Source: an uncultured Cryomorphaceae bacterium (GTDB lineage: Bacteria > Bacteroidota > Bacteroidia > Flavobacteriales > Schleiferiaceae). From it: DNA of 12,980 nt. The translations under genes and the position numbers were made by a program. The notes beneath the pieces are model-generated. The model saw only the letters and a list, made by a program, of their open reading frames with translations, ran no database searches and was not told where the DNA came from. Shown piece after piece: positions 1-7,449 of the stretch (positions within the stretch are counted from its first letter, which is position 1; each line of letters starts with the position of its first letter). The stretch is taken from positions 1-12,980 of the forward strand of contig CAJWXO010000026.1 in the NCBI GenBank assembly GCA_913049755.1, given 5' to 3'.

Positions 1-1163
1 CTGTGCTCTGCATCATCAATATATCCTGATATTTTATCAAAGGCACGTTCATCAATGACCGCAGTAATAAAATTAGATGGATCTCCTGGGCTACCCATTT
101 TAAAACTACTAACTTGATCAATGAGTATTCGTTTCACATCAGGCCATAATGATTCAGGTATGTAAGCTCTGGAGGCTGCTGAGCATTTTTGACCCTGAAA
201 TTCAAATGCTCCACGGCTCATACCTGTTGCGATTTCAGCTGGATCAGCTGAAGAATGCGCCAAGATAAAATCTTTCCCTCCGGTTTCTCCTACTATCCTA
301 GGATAAGATTTATACAAATCAATATTATTCCCAATCTCTTTCCATAAATGTTTAAATACGGATGTGGACCCTGTGAAATGTAAGCCAGCAAAACTTGGAT
401 GTTTAAATACTACGTCTCCAAAATCTGGCCCGTCAGTATAAACTAGATTTATAACACCATCTGGTAATCCAGCTTTTCTAAATATTTCCATAATTACCCA
501 TGAAGAATAAACTTGACTATCGGCAGGTTTCCAAATAACCACATTACCCATAAGGGCAGCAGAAGCTGGAAGGTTACCAGCGATCGCAGTAAAATTAAAA
601 GGTGTTATGGCCACTACAAATCCTTCTAGCGCACGATATTCCATCCTGTTCCATAATCCGTCTTGGCTAATAGGTTGATTTTCATAAATCTCCTGCATAA
701 AATTGGCATTGAAACGTAGAAAATCTGCAAATTCGCATGCAGCATCGATTTCTGCTTGATGAACGGTTTTCGATTGAGCTAGCATTGTTGCAGCGTTAAT
801 CTTAGCGCGATATGTTCCCGAGACCATATCTGCCGCTTTAAGGAAAATAGCAGCTCTTTCATTCCATGGTAAAGAGGACCATTCGTCATGAACTGATAGT
901 GATGAATTTATTGCATTTTCTACATGTTTTTTGCTTCCATAGTGGAATTGTCCAATTTTATTCTTGTGATCATGCGGAGGATGACAATCACGAACATCAT
1001 TGGTCCTAACTTCCTGTCCATCGATAAACATAGGAATATCTACAAATTCTTTTAGCATAGATTCATAAGTGGTAAGGAGCGTTTCCCGACTCGCAGTGCC
1101 GGGCGCATAGCTGTCAATTACTTCGTTGATTGCCTTTGGAATCTGAAATTTGCCGTTAGCCAT
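1..1163 (-). CDS. pruA: L-glutamate gamma-semialdehyde (1-pyrroline-5-carboxylate) dehydrogenase, 3' end cut by window edge
   Basis: NAD-dependent aldehyde dehydrogenase for the second step of proline degradation, oxidising glutamate semialdehyde/P5C to glutamate in the cytoplasm. I translated this frame by hand: it opens at the ATG at 1161–1163 (MANGKFQIPKAINEVIDSYA) and stays open for 387 codons to base 1. Family landmarks are the NAD-fold stretch ITPFNFTAIAGNLP, the FTGST loop, the general-base glutamate in ETGGKDF (Glu293) and the catalytic cysteine in FQGQKCSAASRAY (Cys327). These are typical of the P5C dehydrogenase branch rather than generic aldehyde dehydrogenases. Family members are about 540 residues long, so roughly the last 150 are missing. 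It lies 37 bases behind the metallophosphatase gene on the same strand and may be read through from it. No PutA-type proline dehydrogenase domain is fused at the N terminus, so this is the stand-alone form. Confidence 0.95.
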   Translation of the reverse strand, partial: MANGKFQIPKAINEVIDSYAPGTASRETLLTTYESMLKEFVDIPMFIDGQEVRTNDVRDCHPPHDHKNKIGQFHYGSKKHVENAINSSLSVHDEWSSLPWNERAAIFLKAADMVSGTYRAKINAATMLAQSKTVHQAEIDAACEFADFLRFNANFMQEIYENQPISQDGLWNRMEYRALEGFVVAITPFNFTAIAGNLPASAALMGNVVIWKPADSQVYSSWVIMEIFRKAGLPDGVINLVYTDGPDFGDVVFKHPSFAGLHFTGSTSVFKHLWKEIGNNIDLYKSYPRIVGETGGKDFILAHSSADPAEIATGMSRGAFEFQGQKCSAASRAYIPESLWPDVKRILIDQVSSFKMGSPGDPSNFITAVIDERAFDKISGYIDDAEH

Positions 1164-1200
1164 AGTTTATGATAATTAATTAATCTTTTTAATTGAAGTG

Positions 1201-1842
1201 CTAAAGATCGGACTGAATAGTCGGTTGACGAATTATTTCTATAATTTTTCCGTCCGGCTCCATTAAAATAGCAGTCAGACCACCTCCAATCCAACATCCT
1301 GTGTCAATTCCCCATGAATTTGATTCCGGAAAAAATCTTGGTTGATTATACTCTTGAATGACATGCCCAAATATTTGGAGTTTTCCAATATTTTTTATCG
1401 CAGATCGATTATTTAAAATACTATTTGGTGCGTCTAAGTCAATATCATTATTTTGGTTTACGGCTATACCTGCGTGGGTAATGACAATATTATCATTTTC
1501 CCATATAGTTGGTAAATCACATATCCATTTCAATATTTTTTTGACGTTGAGACTATGTAATCGAATATCTTTTTTCAGATTTTTCCAATTTGAATATTTT
1601 TCACCTTTTAAAAAGGCATTATAAACCATTTGCTCATGATTACCTTTTAAAACGATTACCGAGTCAGGAAATTTCTTTGATATTTTTCTTATATAACGTA
1701 TGGTTTTTCCGCTATGCAATCCCTTATGAATCAAATCTCCGAGAATAATTAAAACAGAAGTCTCATGGTTCCAATAATTCTTAACTAAACTTTTTAATGT
1801 GTGAACGCAACCATGAATATCGCCGATTACAAGAATATTCAT
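1201..1842 (-). CDS. Calcineurin-like metallophosphatase (PP2A/Ap4A-hydrolase-like)
   Basis: A 213-residue single-domain metallophosphoesterase with the full set of metal-binding motifs: GDIHG (Asp8, His10), LGDLIHKG (Asp36), GNHE (Asn68, His69), THAG (His123) and FGH (His160). The end, GIDTGCWIGGGLTAI, resembles the C-terminal signature of bacterial PP2A-like phosphatases and symmetrical Ap4A hydrolases. The second motif is unusual: most PP2A-like enzymes read GDxVDRG, whereas here the D-R is H-K. The substrate (phosphoprotein, dinucleoside tetraphosphate or other) cannot be decided from sequence. It is cytoplasmic, with no signal peptide or membrane segment. The ATG start at 1842 lies 17 bases behind the dnaN stop codon, so it is probably co-transcribed with dnaN, and pruA follows. 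Confidence 0.88.
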   Translation of the reverse strand: MNILVIGDIHGCVHTLKSLVKNYWNHETSVLIILGDLIHKGLHSGKTIRYIRKISKKFPDSVIVLKGNHEQMVYNAFLKGEKYSNWKNLKKDIRLHSLNVKKILKWICDLPTIWENDNIVITHAGIAVNQNNDIDLDAPNSILNNRSAIKNIGKLQIFGHVIQEYNQPRFFPESNSWGIDTGCWIGGGLTAILMEPDGKIIEIIRQPTIQSDL

Positions 1843-1859
1843 AGCTTAAAGTTTAAGTT

Positions 1860-2981
1860 TTAGGTGTTGAGCATAACCGGCATTACGAGCATCAAGATTT
1901 CTTCACCTTCATCAAGGCCGCCATCCGGGAGCAAAATTCCTGCTCTATTTGGTGCAGACATTTCGAGAATAACTTCATCACTCTCTAAGTTTGTTAACAT
2001 TTCAATAAGAAATCTACTATTGAAACCAATTTCAATATCTGTTCCCTCATAATTACAAGTAAGACGTTCATTTGCTTTGTTAGAAAAATCTAGATCTTCC
2101 GCAGAGATATGTAATTCATTGCCAGCGACTTTTAGTTTAACCTGATGGGTTGTCTTGTTTGAGAATATACTAATTCGCTTAACACTTGACAATAATGCCA
2201 TTCTATCAGCAACTAAATGATTCGGATTGTCTTTTGGTATTACCGCCTGAAAGTTTGGGTATTTACCATCTATGAGACGACAAACTAGAGTTACTTCGCC
2301 ATATGTGAATTGCGCATTTTGATCTGTATAGGAAATAGATACATTATTTCCACTCGAACCCAAGGTTGTTTTTAAAAGTGTCAAAGGTTTTTTCGGTAAA
2401 ATAAATTCAGCAGTAGAAGGTGCCAAAATATCTTTTCTGGAATACCTGACTAGCTTGTGAGCATCTGTAGCGACAAAGGTTAGTCCTTCATTAGTGAATT
2501 GAAAGAAAACTCCGCTCATTACAGGCCTTAAGTCATCATTTCCTGCAGCGAAAAGAGTTTTGTTTATGGCAGTTCCTAATATTTTTTCTGATATGTTAAT
2601 AGAATCTGCTTCATTCAATGATGCTGGTTTGGGATACTCAGAAGGATCAATATATGCTAATGCATATTTCCCAAAATCACTACTTACTTCTAGGGAATGA
2701 CTACTAGAATTCAGGGTAAAGGTTAAAGGTTGTTCAGGAAAGCTTTTCACCGTGTCTAACAGAATCTTGGCTGGAACAGCCGCTATGATTTCCTCTGTTG
2801 AATCAACAACAAGAGTAGTTGTCATTGTGGTTTCTAAATCTGAAGCAGTAATAGTTAATTTCCCAGGGGTCAAATGAACAAGGAAGTGATCAAGAATGGG
2901 AAGAGTATTATTCGACTGGATTACTCCACTAACAGTTTGAAGTGAACGCAATAATTGGCCGCTGGATACGATAAATTTCAT
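1860..2981 (-). CDS. dnaN: DNA polymerase III beta subunit (sliding clamp)
   Basis: The ring-shaped processivity clamp that encircles DNA and tethers polymerase III and other DNA-handling proteins. Its 373 residues are close to the family's usual length of about 370, enough for three tandem clamp domains per monomer. The N terminus (MKFIVSSGQLLRSLQTVSG, then NNTLPILDHF) is characteristic. Further clamp landmarks are VMSGVFFQF followed by FVATDAHKL at the domain 1/2 region, YPNFQAVIP, and the C-terminal LMPVM-type tail that helps form the partner-binding pocket. The ATG start at 2981 lies 12 bases behind the DUF4340-like gene, and 17 bases separate its stop from the metallophosphatase. There is no dnaA or origin-like sequence beside it: in this lineage dnaN sits at the end of the gldF–gldG cluster instead of in a dnaA–dnaN operon. 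Confidence 0.98.
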   Translation of the reverse strand: MKFIVSSGQLLRSLQTVSGVIQSNNTLPILDHFLVHLTPGKLTITASDLETTMTTTLVVDSTEEIIAAVPAKILLDTVKSFPEQPLTFTLNSSSHSLEVSSDFGKYALAYIDPSEYPKPASLNEADSINISEKILGTAINKTLFAAGNDDLRPVMSGVFFQFTNEGLTFVATDAHKLVRYSRKDILAPSTAEFILPKKPLTLLKTTLGSSGNNVSISYTDQNAQFTYGEVTLVCRLIDGKYPNFQAVIPKDNPNHLVADRMALLSSVKRISIFSNKTTHQVKLKVAGNELHISAEDLDFSNKANERLTCNYEGTDIEIGFNSRFLIEMLTNLESDEVILEMSAPNRAGILLPDGGLDEGEEILMLVMPVMLNT

Positions 2982-2993
2982 ATTACAAAGTAA

Positions 2994-3998
2994 TTACTCA
3001 AATGTTAGAAATGCACGATAACTTTTCAACACATGTTGAAGACCAAAACGTTGAGTCAAAACAAAGCGTCCGTCGCTAATAAAAGCATAGTATCTATCAG
3101 GGTCGTAGCGTTGAGGTCTGCCTTCGCTGTCAAGCCAGTCAGGCCCCCCTGGGACTCGGTGAATTTTCATTTCAATGATATTCCCGTCAATATATGTTAC
3201 TTTAAATATTCCTACTGGAGGAGTTAATTGGATAGAATCACTTTTATCCCATGCTTTGTCAGTTGGTATTATCATTCCTTCATATTGAGCTTTTCTAATT
3301 CCTTTTAAAAAGGCCTGGCTTGACATGTCGTCGGCGCTAAGATTTATACCTGAGGGTCCAATTAGACTGAATTGATTATTTTCTTTGATTAATTTAAAAG
3401 ATGTACTGTCAGGATAAGAGACCTCAACACTTATAATTTCTTTTTCGTATGGCCATATTTCTCTTTTTCTCCATAGATCCTCTCTAATAAAGAATCTACT
3501 TGATAGATAGCCATTGAATCCAGGTATATGGGTAGCTACAGGGGTTTCAAAATCGTCCATAAGCATATAGGTTCCCAGTTGATCAGGTGTCTCTGTCCCA
3601 ACCGTAAATGATTTAACTATTTTATTATCAATATATAAATCTACATGCTTGCCATAAGTAGCCATAGTTTTCAGAATCCTGGGCAAAGCAGATTTTTGAG
3701 GAAAATTGCGAAGTCGAATTCGATAAATTGTTTCAAGAAGAACTTCAATTGCATCAGGTCTCGCTTTAAAAGAATTATTTACTATCCATTGATTATTTTT
3801 TTGACGACTTAAAAAAACAGTATCAGGGCTTTTGTCCCAAATTAAAATTTTTGTGATGGATGACGTGTCATTTAATGAAAAATCATAATAATCATCATCA
3901 TCGTGGTCTTTGCAAGTGACCTCATAAATAAATATGAAAGACATAGCAGCAAAAAATAATAATGCAATGCTTAGAATAAGTTTAAGATAAAATTTCAT
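2994..3998 (-). CDS. Membrane-anchored DUF4340-like protein downstream of gldG
   Basis: 334 residues with one N-terminal hydrophobic segment (about residues 5–26, LKLILSIALLFFAAMSFIFIY), followed by a long soluble region that should lie outside the cytoplasm. The region with NNQWIVNN, then ARPDAIEVLLETIYRIRLRNF and VGTETPDQLGTYMLM, resembles DUF4340 proteins, which in other bacteria also accompany GldG-type ABC-transporter subunits. I assign the family by pattern only. A cysteine (residue 30) just after the membrane segment sits in EVTC, which is a poor lipobox, so I favour a membrane anchor over a lipoprotein. A conspicuous acidic/aromatic run, HDDDDYYD, follows directly. Its ATG overlaps the gldG stop in an ATGA arrangement (3995–3998), implying translational coupling. 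Inference: it is an accessory part of the GldFG complex. Its exact function is unknown. Confidence 0.8.
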   Translation of the reverse strand: MKFYLKLILSIALLFFAAMSFIFIYEVTCKDHDDDDYYDFSLNDTSSITKILIWDKSPDTVFLSRQKNNQWIVNNSFKARPDAIEVLLETIYRIRLRNFPQKSALPRILKTMATYGKHVDLYIDNKIVKSFTVGTETPDQLGTYMLMDDFETPVATHIPGFNGYLSSRFFIREDLWRKREIWPYEKEIISVEVSYPDSTSFKLIKENNQFSLIGPSGINLSADDMSSQAFLKGIRKAQYEGMIIPTDKAWDKSDSIQLTPPVGIFKVTYIDGNIIEMKIHRVPGGPDWLDSEGRPQRYDPDRYYAFISDGRFVLTQRFGLQHVLKSYRAFLTFE

Positions 3999-5704
3999 TG
4001 AGAGAATTTAGAGAATCTTTGTTTGCGAATCATTCTGTATAACAATCCAAAGATTAAAATTAAAACTATGGGGCCAAAAGCATTTAAACCTATTAAATAT
4101 TTTTTTTGTCTATTAATTCGCTGCATATCCAAAAGCCTTAGAGCTACTTCCCGACCTCTTACTTCAATTAACCCATCAATATCTAACATGTAATCAATAG
4201 CATTTAATATGAAGTCAGAATTGCCATATTGGCGTTGAGTAAACTGATCAAAACCTAAGGGTAGTGGGGAACCTCTTGGAATGTCCGAGCGCACTAAATT
4301 TCTCTGATTTTTAATAAAGTCACCATCTGAAATAACTAAGAGCTTAGCATTGGATGCTTTTTTTGGGGGATTTTTGAAATCAGTTTTTTGTAATATTCGG
4401 TTGGCATAAAAAGAGGGGAGGGCACCCTCAAGTAATATGGCTGTAATAAGGGAATTATCTACAAATTTGGATTGATCAGGTTCATTGTATAATGTTGCAA
4501 GTGATACTCTGCCAGGCATTGATTGTCTTCGACTGTAAGGAGAGGTAAATAATAGAGGTGTTTTTCTTACACCTGGCGCTCTAATGCTGTCCATTGCCGT
4601 TGCAAATTCTAATTTTATCGCGTTCAAATTTTTCCCAATCGGATGATTTGTTTGAGGTAAAATGAGAGGGAAATACAGCCATGGAATAATCGATTTTCTG
4701 TCATTTAGAGTTGCACAGACCATGTCCTGAATTAGACTCGTATTAATTCGAACGCCATAATTAAATAAAGGATCACTCAAATTAATTCTGTCTAGTATAG
4801 GGTAGGCTAAGAATTCAGGGGAATAGCTAAGAGAGTCCATGTCCGCGTAAACAGCATCTAGCATAAATATTCCTTTGCCATTATTCATTAAATACTGATC
4901 AATTAACCAAATGTCTAACTCGGAAAACCTTTGTCTGGGTTTAGCTAAAATGATCAAATCAAAACTGTTCAATAAGATGACTTGCCTGTTTAGGTCTGGC
5001 TCTCCGTTTATGGTGTCAATTGGAAATTCTCTTAAATTAAAATGCTCAATGTCGTATGATTTTGAGAGAGACAATTTTAATGACGCTGTTTCAACCGGAG
5101 TTAGTTCATTGTGGCCTTGTAATATTGCAATACTAGGTCGGTACGTTTTGGTTAAGCCTTTTATAGCGCTTGCTAAAGTGTACTCTAGATTTTGAATTGA
5201 CGCATTGATTTGTGCATCAGGGTTAGATGCGAATTGCTCTAAAAGTAATGAAATTGGCCATTCATTATCTCGAAATGAAACTATTGCGCCAGGAAATATT
5301 TGTTGTTCACGAATCCCATCACTTTCTTCAACTTTTATTTGAATAGCAGAAAGTCCTGCATTCCTTAGTTGAGTATATGTGTCCCTCCTGGCTTTTGAAT
5401 TTGGGTTTTCAGATGGGTCGATTAAGGTGTACTGAATATCAGGGTTTTTTGCACGAAACTCCTCTAACATTCTTATCGTTTCAAATTTCAAACGTTGAAA
5501 ACCTGCTGGAAAATCTCCTTCTAAATATATAGAAAAAAGCATAGGGTCTTCAACTTTTTCGATAAGTTTTAAAGTCGAATGACTTAAGCTAAATCTTTTG
5601 TCCTGAGTTAAGTCAATTCTGATTGGAATAAATTCGGATAAGAAAACAGATAATACACTAAAAAATAGGGCGGTTCCAAATTTTAATAAGTCTATTTTTC
5701 TCAT
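3995..5704 (-). CDS. gldG: GldG, auxiliary subunit of the gliding-motility ABC transporter
   Basis: A 569-residue membrane protein of the GldG / ABC_transp_aux family, the extracytoplasmic partner of permease GldF in the GldAFG ABC exporter associated with gliding in Bacteroidota. It has an N-terminal membrane segment (about residues 8–26) followed by the family-typical IDLTQDKRFSLSHSTLKLI, a large soluble region with LQGHNELTPVE and NDREWPI-like stretches (FRDNEWPIS), GKGIFMLDAVYADMDS and ISDGDFIKNQ, and a C-terminal membrane helix (about 536–557) ending in basic residues. I set the start at the ATG at 5704 (MRKIDLLKFG). The frame is open to a TTG at 5722, but that would overlap the gldF stop and adds only six residues. 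The ATG leaves 11 bases after gldF. The related GldG-like proteins are not confined to gliders, so motility is not proven. Confidence 0.93.
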   Translation of the reverse strand: MRKIDLLKFGTALFFSVLSVFLSEFIPIRIDLTQDKRFSLSHSTLKLIEKVEDPMLFSIYLEGDFPAGFQRLKFETIRMLEEFRAKNPDIQYTLIDPSENPNSKARRDTYTQLRNAGLSAIQIKVEESDGIREQQIFPGAIVSFRDNEWPISLLLEQFASNPDAQINASIQNLEYTLASAIKGLTKTYRPSIAILQGHNELTPVETASLKLSLSKSYDIEHFNLREFPIDTINGEPDLNRQVILLNSFDLIILAKPRQRFSELDIWLIDQYLMNNGKGIFMLDAVYADMDSLSYSPEFLAYPILDRINLSDPLFNYGVRINTSLIQDMVCATLNDRKSIIPWLYFPLILPQTNHPIGKNLNAIKLEFATAMDSIRAPGVRKTPLLFTSPYSRRQSMPGRVSLATLYNEPDQSKFVDNSLITAILLEGALPSFYANRILQKTDFKNPPKKASNAKLLVISDGDFIKNQRNLVRSDIPRGSPLPLGFDQFTQRQYGNSDFILNAIDYMLDIDGLIEVRGREVALRLLDMQRINRQKKYLIGLNAFGPIVLILIFGLLYRMIRKQRFSKFSQ

Positions 5705-5715
5705 ACTAAAATGGA

Positions 5716-6447
5716 CTACCAATTACGTGATTTAAGTACTGTTTTAGAGGCACTTAGGAAAGTGTAACTTAGTGCTATAAAATAAATCACATCTCTAAGG
5801 TCTACGACTCCGCGACTTATGGATGTGTAGTGTTCATTCATGCCTAGCTTCATCCAGAATAGTCCTGAAAATTTTAGAGCGTCTAGATTAGCGAGTTGTT
5901 CAAACCCAGTGTAGAAAAATAAACAAAATAATACTGCAATGACAAAAGCTACAATTGAATTATCGGTAATGGATGATGCGAAAAGAGATATGCTTAAATA
6001 GCCAGATGCGAGCAATAATAATCCAATATATGAGCCTACTAAGGATCCAAAATCTAGATTCCCAATCGGGTTTCCAAAATTATATAATGTAATTGCATAA
6101 ATAAATGTTGGTATTAAGGCAAAAAGGACAAGCGACATTCCTGCAGTCCACTTCCCAATGATTATTTGCCATTCAGTTATTGGCTTTGTGTATAACCACT
6201 CTATGGTTCCAGATCGTTTCTCTTCAGAAATCATTCTCATTCCAATAGCTGGAATTAAGAACATAAAAACCCAAGGGGATAACATAAATAAGCCATCTAA
6301 TTGGGCATAACCGGAGTTAATTAAATTAAATGGAACATCCAATAACCAGAGAAATATTCCGTTTAACCCAAGGTAAGTGCAGAGAATAAGAACCCCTGTT
6401 GAAGATTGAAAAAAGGAGTGAAACTCTTTTTTAGCTAGTACAAGCAT
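5716..6447 (-). CDS. gldF: GldF, ABC-2 type permease of the gliding-motility transporter
   Basis: A 243-residue integral membrane protein with about six hydrophobic segments (residues 19–36, 54–73, 102–124, 134–157, 164–182 and 221–237). The opening KKEFHSFFQSSTGVLI and the cytoplasmic EEKRSGTIEWLYTKPITEWQ after the second segment are typical of ABC-2/NosY-like permeases and of GldF. It would pair with GldG and with the ATPase GldA, which is not in this window. Start choice: the frame runs up to a GTG at 6474, adding nine residues (KINEKIYL), but the ATG at 6447 (MLVLAKKEF) puts the start where GldF proteins usually begin. Neither has a clear ribosome-binding site. About 120 bases separate this ATG from the DUF62 gene, the largest gap in the minus-strand cluster. 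Confidence 0.92.
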   Translation of the reverse strand: MLVLAKKEFHSFFQSSTGVLILCTYLGLNGIFLWLLDVPFNLINSGYAQLDGLFMLSPWVFMFLIPAIGMRMISEEKRSGTIEWLYTKPITEWQIIIGKWTAGMSLVLFALIPTFIYAITLYNFGNPIGNLDFGSLVGSYIGLLLLASGYLSISLFASSITDNSIVAFVIAVLFCLFFYTGFEQLANLDALKFSGLFWMKLGMNEHYTSISRGVVDLRDVIYFIALSYTFLSASKTVLKSRNW

Positions 6448-6510
6448 GAGATATATTTTTTCATTGATTTTCACTAGTATTTAAATCCGAAAAAGAGATC
6501 ATAGGAGATT

Positions 6511-6540
6511 CAAATTTCGTGAAATATTATGAAATTATAG
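6511..6540. repeat. Short overlapping direct/inverted repeats upstream of gldF
   Basis: Within the 95-base gap between the DUF62 stop and the gldF reading frame, AATTTC (6513–6518) pairs with GAAATT (6531–6536). GAAATATTAT and GAAATTATAG (6521–6540) form an imperfect 10-base tandem. Such short AT-rich matches can arise by chance. No poly-T tract makes it a convincing terminator, and I find no well-spaced TTTG/TAnnTTTG promoter here. Confidence 0.2.
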
Positions 6541-6569
6541 CAGGGTTAAAATTTGATTTACTTTGTGGC

Positions 6570-7376
6570 TTATTTCAGTTGTAATTCAATTGGGTCATGA
6601 ACAACAAGGCCCAATAAACTACTTGCGGAATTAGAACCATCAAAGCCAGGTTCAATAATCCCAATTTCTAGAAAACCAGCACGATTTATTCTGAGATAAA
6701 GAGATCCAGTTTCTGTCATTTCTTCTCGATTTGAAATCCAATTTTTTATTTTTCTTCCTCTAGCTATGGCTATATATGGGTTTCCCTCACTCCAGTTTTT
6801 GAGCCAATTTTCATTTGCATTAGTTACTAATTGCCCAAAGTGATCTATGTATTGAACATGAACAATAGCTGTATTTTGATTCCTGATTTCGGGATGTATA
6901 GCTTGAAGTTTCTTGAAATGGCCAAAGGGCTTTCCAATTGTTTCAAATCTCCCTTTATTTAATAAATGCACGGCAGCAACTGCGATCTGACTTTCAGATT
7001 GAGTTAGTTCTGGACGATTTTTTAGCTCTATTTGAACTGCGTTACTAATATTTAAATCTGGCCGAATTAAAGAAAGTCCTCCATGATTCGGTGCAAGAAA
7101 AAAATGATCATCTAATTCAACGGCAATGATTTCCATATCAGATGGCGTCATACTGTCGATAAGAATGATATGTATGCTTCCTTTTGGAAAGGATTTGTAT
7201 GCTTCCCTAATAATATATGCTGCTTCAAGATGGTCTCTAGGGCTAATACTATGGGTTATTTCTACTAATGGCGCCGCCACACCAGATTTAAGCATTTCGG
7301 AATAAATTATTCCTCGTACAATCGCTCCATCAGGATCTTTCCATCCATAGTCACTTGTAAGGGTTACGATTGGCAT
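6570..7376 (-). CDS. DUF62 / SAM hydrolase-like protein (SAM hydroxide adenosyltransferase family), divergent active site
   Basis: A 268-residue member of the DUF62 family, which includes SAM hydroxide adenosyltransferases and the chlorinase/fluorinase enzymes that split S-adenosylmethionine at C5'. The N terminus TLTSDYGWKDPDGAIVRG matches the conserved TLTTDFGxxDxxVGxxKG, and VEITHSISPRDHLEAAYI matches the next conserved block. FGQLVTNANENW and the C-terminal SASSLLGLVVHDPIEL also fit. However, the canonical DPGVGxxR segment is IDSMTPSDM (Asp74 kept, no Arg at +7) and the canonical PDNG is PNHG (96–99). This may be the normal Bacteroidota variant or a loss of the known reaction, so annotate it as family only. 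It is probably the first gene of the minus-strand cluster and is divergent from purC across 73 bases. Confidence 0.87.
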   Translation of the reverse strand: MPIVTLTSDYGWKDPDGAIVRGIIYSEMLKSGVAAPLVEITHSISPRDHLEAAYIIREAYKSFPKGSIHIILIDSMTPSDMEIIAVELDDHFFLAPNHGGLSLIRPDLNISNAVQIELKNRPELTQSESQIAVAAVHLLNKGRFETIGKPFGHFKKLQAIHPEIRNQNTAIVHVQYIDHFGQLVTNANENWLKNWSEGNPYIAIARGRKIKNWISNREEMTETGSLYLRINRAGFLEIGIIEPGFDGSNSASSLLGLVVHDPIELQLK

Positions 7377-7382
7377 AAATTG

Positions 7383-7404
7383 TACTTTTGGAACTGTAAA
7401 AGTA
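7383..7404. repeat. Inverted repeat in the DUF62/purC divergent intergenic region
   Basis: A perfect 7-base inverted repeat: TACTTTT at 7383–7389 and its complement AAAAGTA at 7398–7404, with an 8-base spacer. It occupies the part of the 73-base region nearest the DUF62 start, 6 bases from its ATG. Each arm resembles the Bacteroidota -7 element TAnnTTTG. The plus-strand arm with its next base reads TACTTTTG, a full match. The symmetry could reflect two back-to-back promoters, an operator, or chance in AT-rich DNA. Confidence 0.45.
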
Positions 7405-7430
7405 ATAGCTTAGTGTCGCTAACTACCAAA
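7397..7430 (-). promoter_or_regulatory. Candidate Bacteroidota-type promoter for the DUF62 gene
   Basis: Read on the minus strand, TTTG (7427–7430) is followed after 22 bases by TACTTTTA (7397–7404), a 7-of-8 match to the -7 consensus TAnnTTTG. The usual spacing is about 19–21, so it is slightly long. Transcription would begin roughly 14 bases before the DUF62 ATG. The plus-strand TACTTTTG at 7383–7390 could serve purC but has no well-spaced TTTG upstream. This is pattern evidence only. Confidence 0.25.
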
Positions 7431-7449
7431 AGCAATTAATTAGATATAC

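Noticed and set aside
1164..1200. AT-rich palindromic stretch (TTAATTAATTAA-like) between the metallophosphatase and pruA as a terminator or operator
   Set aside because: It is simple AT repetition without a GC stem or a consistent promoter match; pruA may be read through from upstream.
1358..1624. 88-codon plus-strand open frame opposite the metallophosphatase gene
   Set aside because: It is antisense to a gene with complete catalytic motifs and has no recognisable protein features.
1860..2981. A replication origin beside dnaN
   Set aside because: No dnaA gene, DnaA-box cluster or non-coding gap is present; flanking junctions are 12 and 17 bases.
4911..5195. 94-codon plus-strand open frame opposite gldG
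   Set aside because: Shadow of the gldG frame; no start context or family resemblance.
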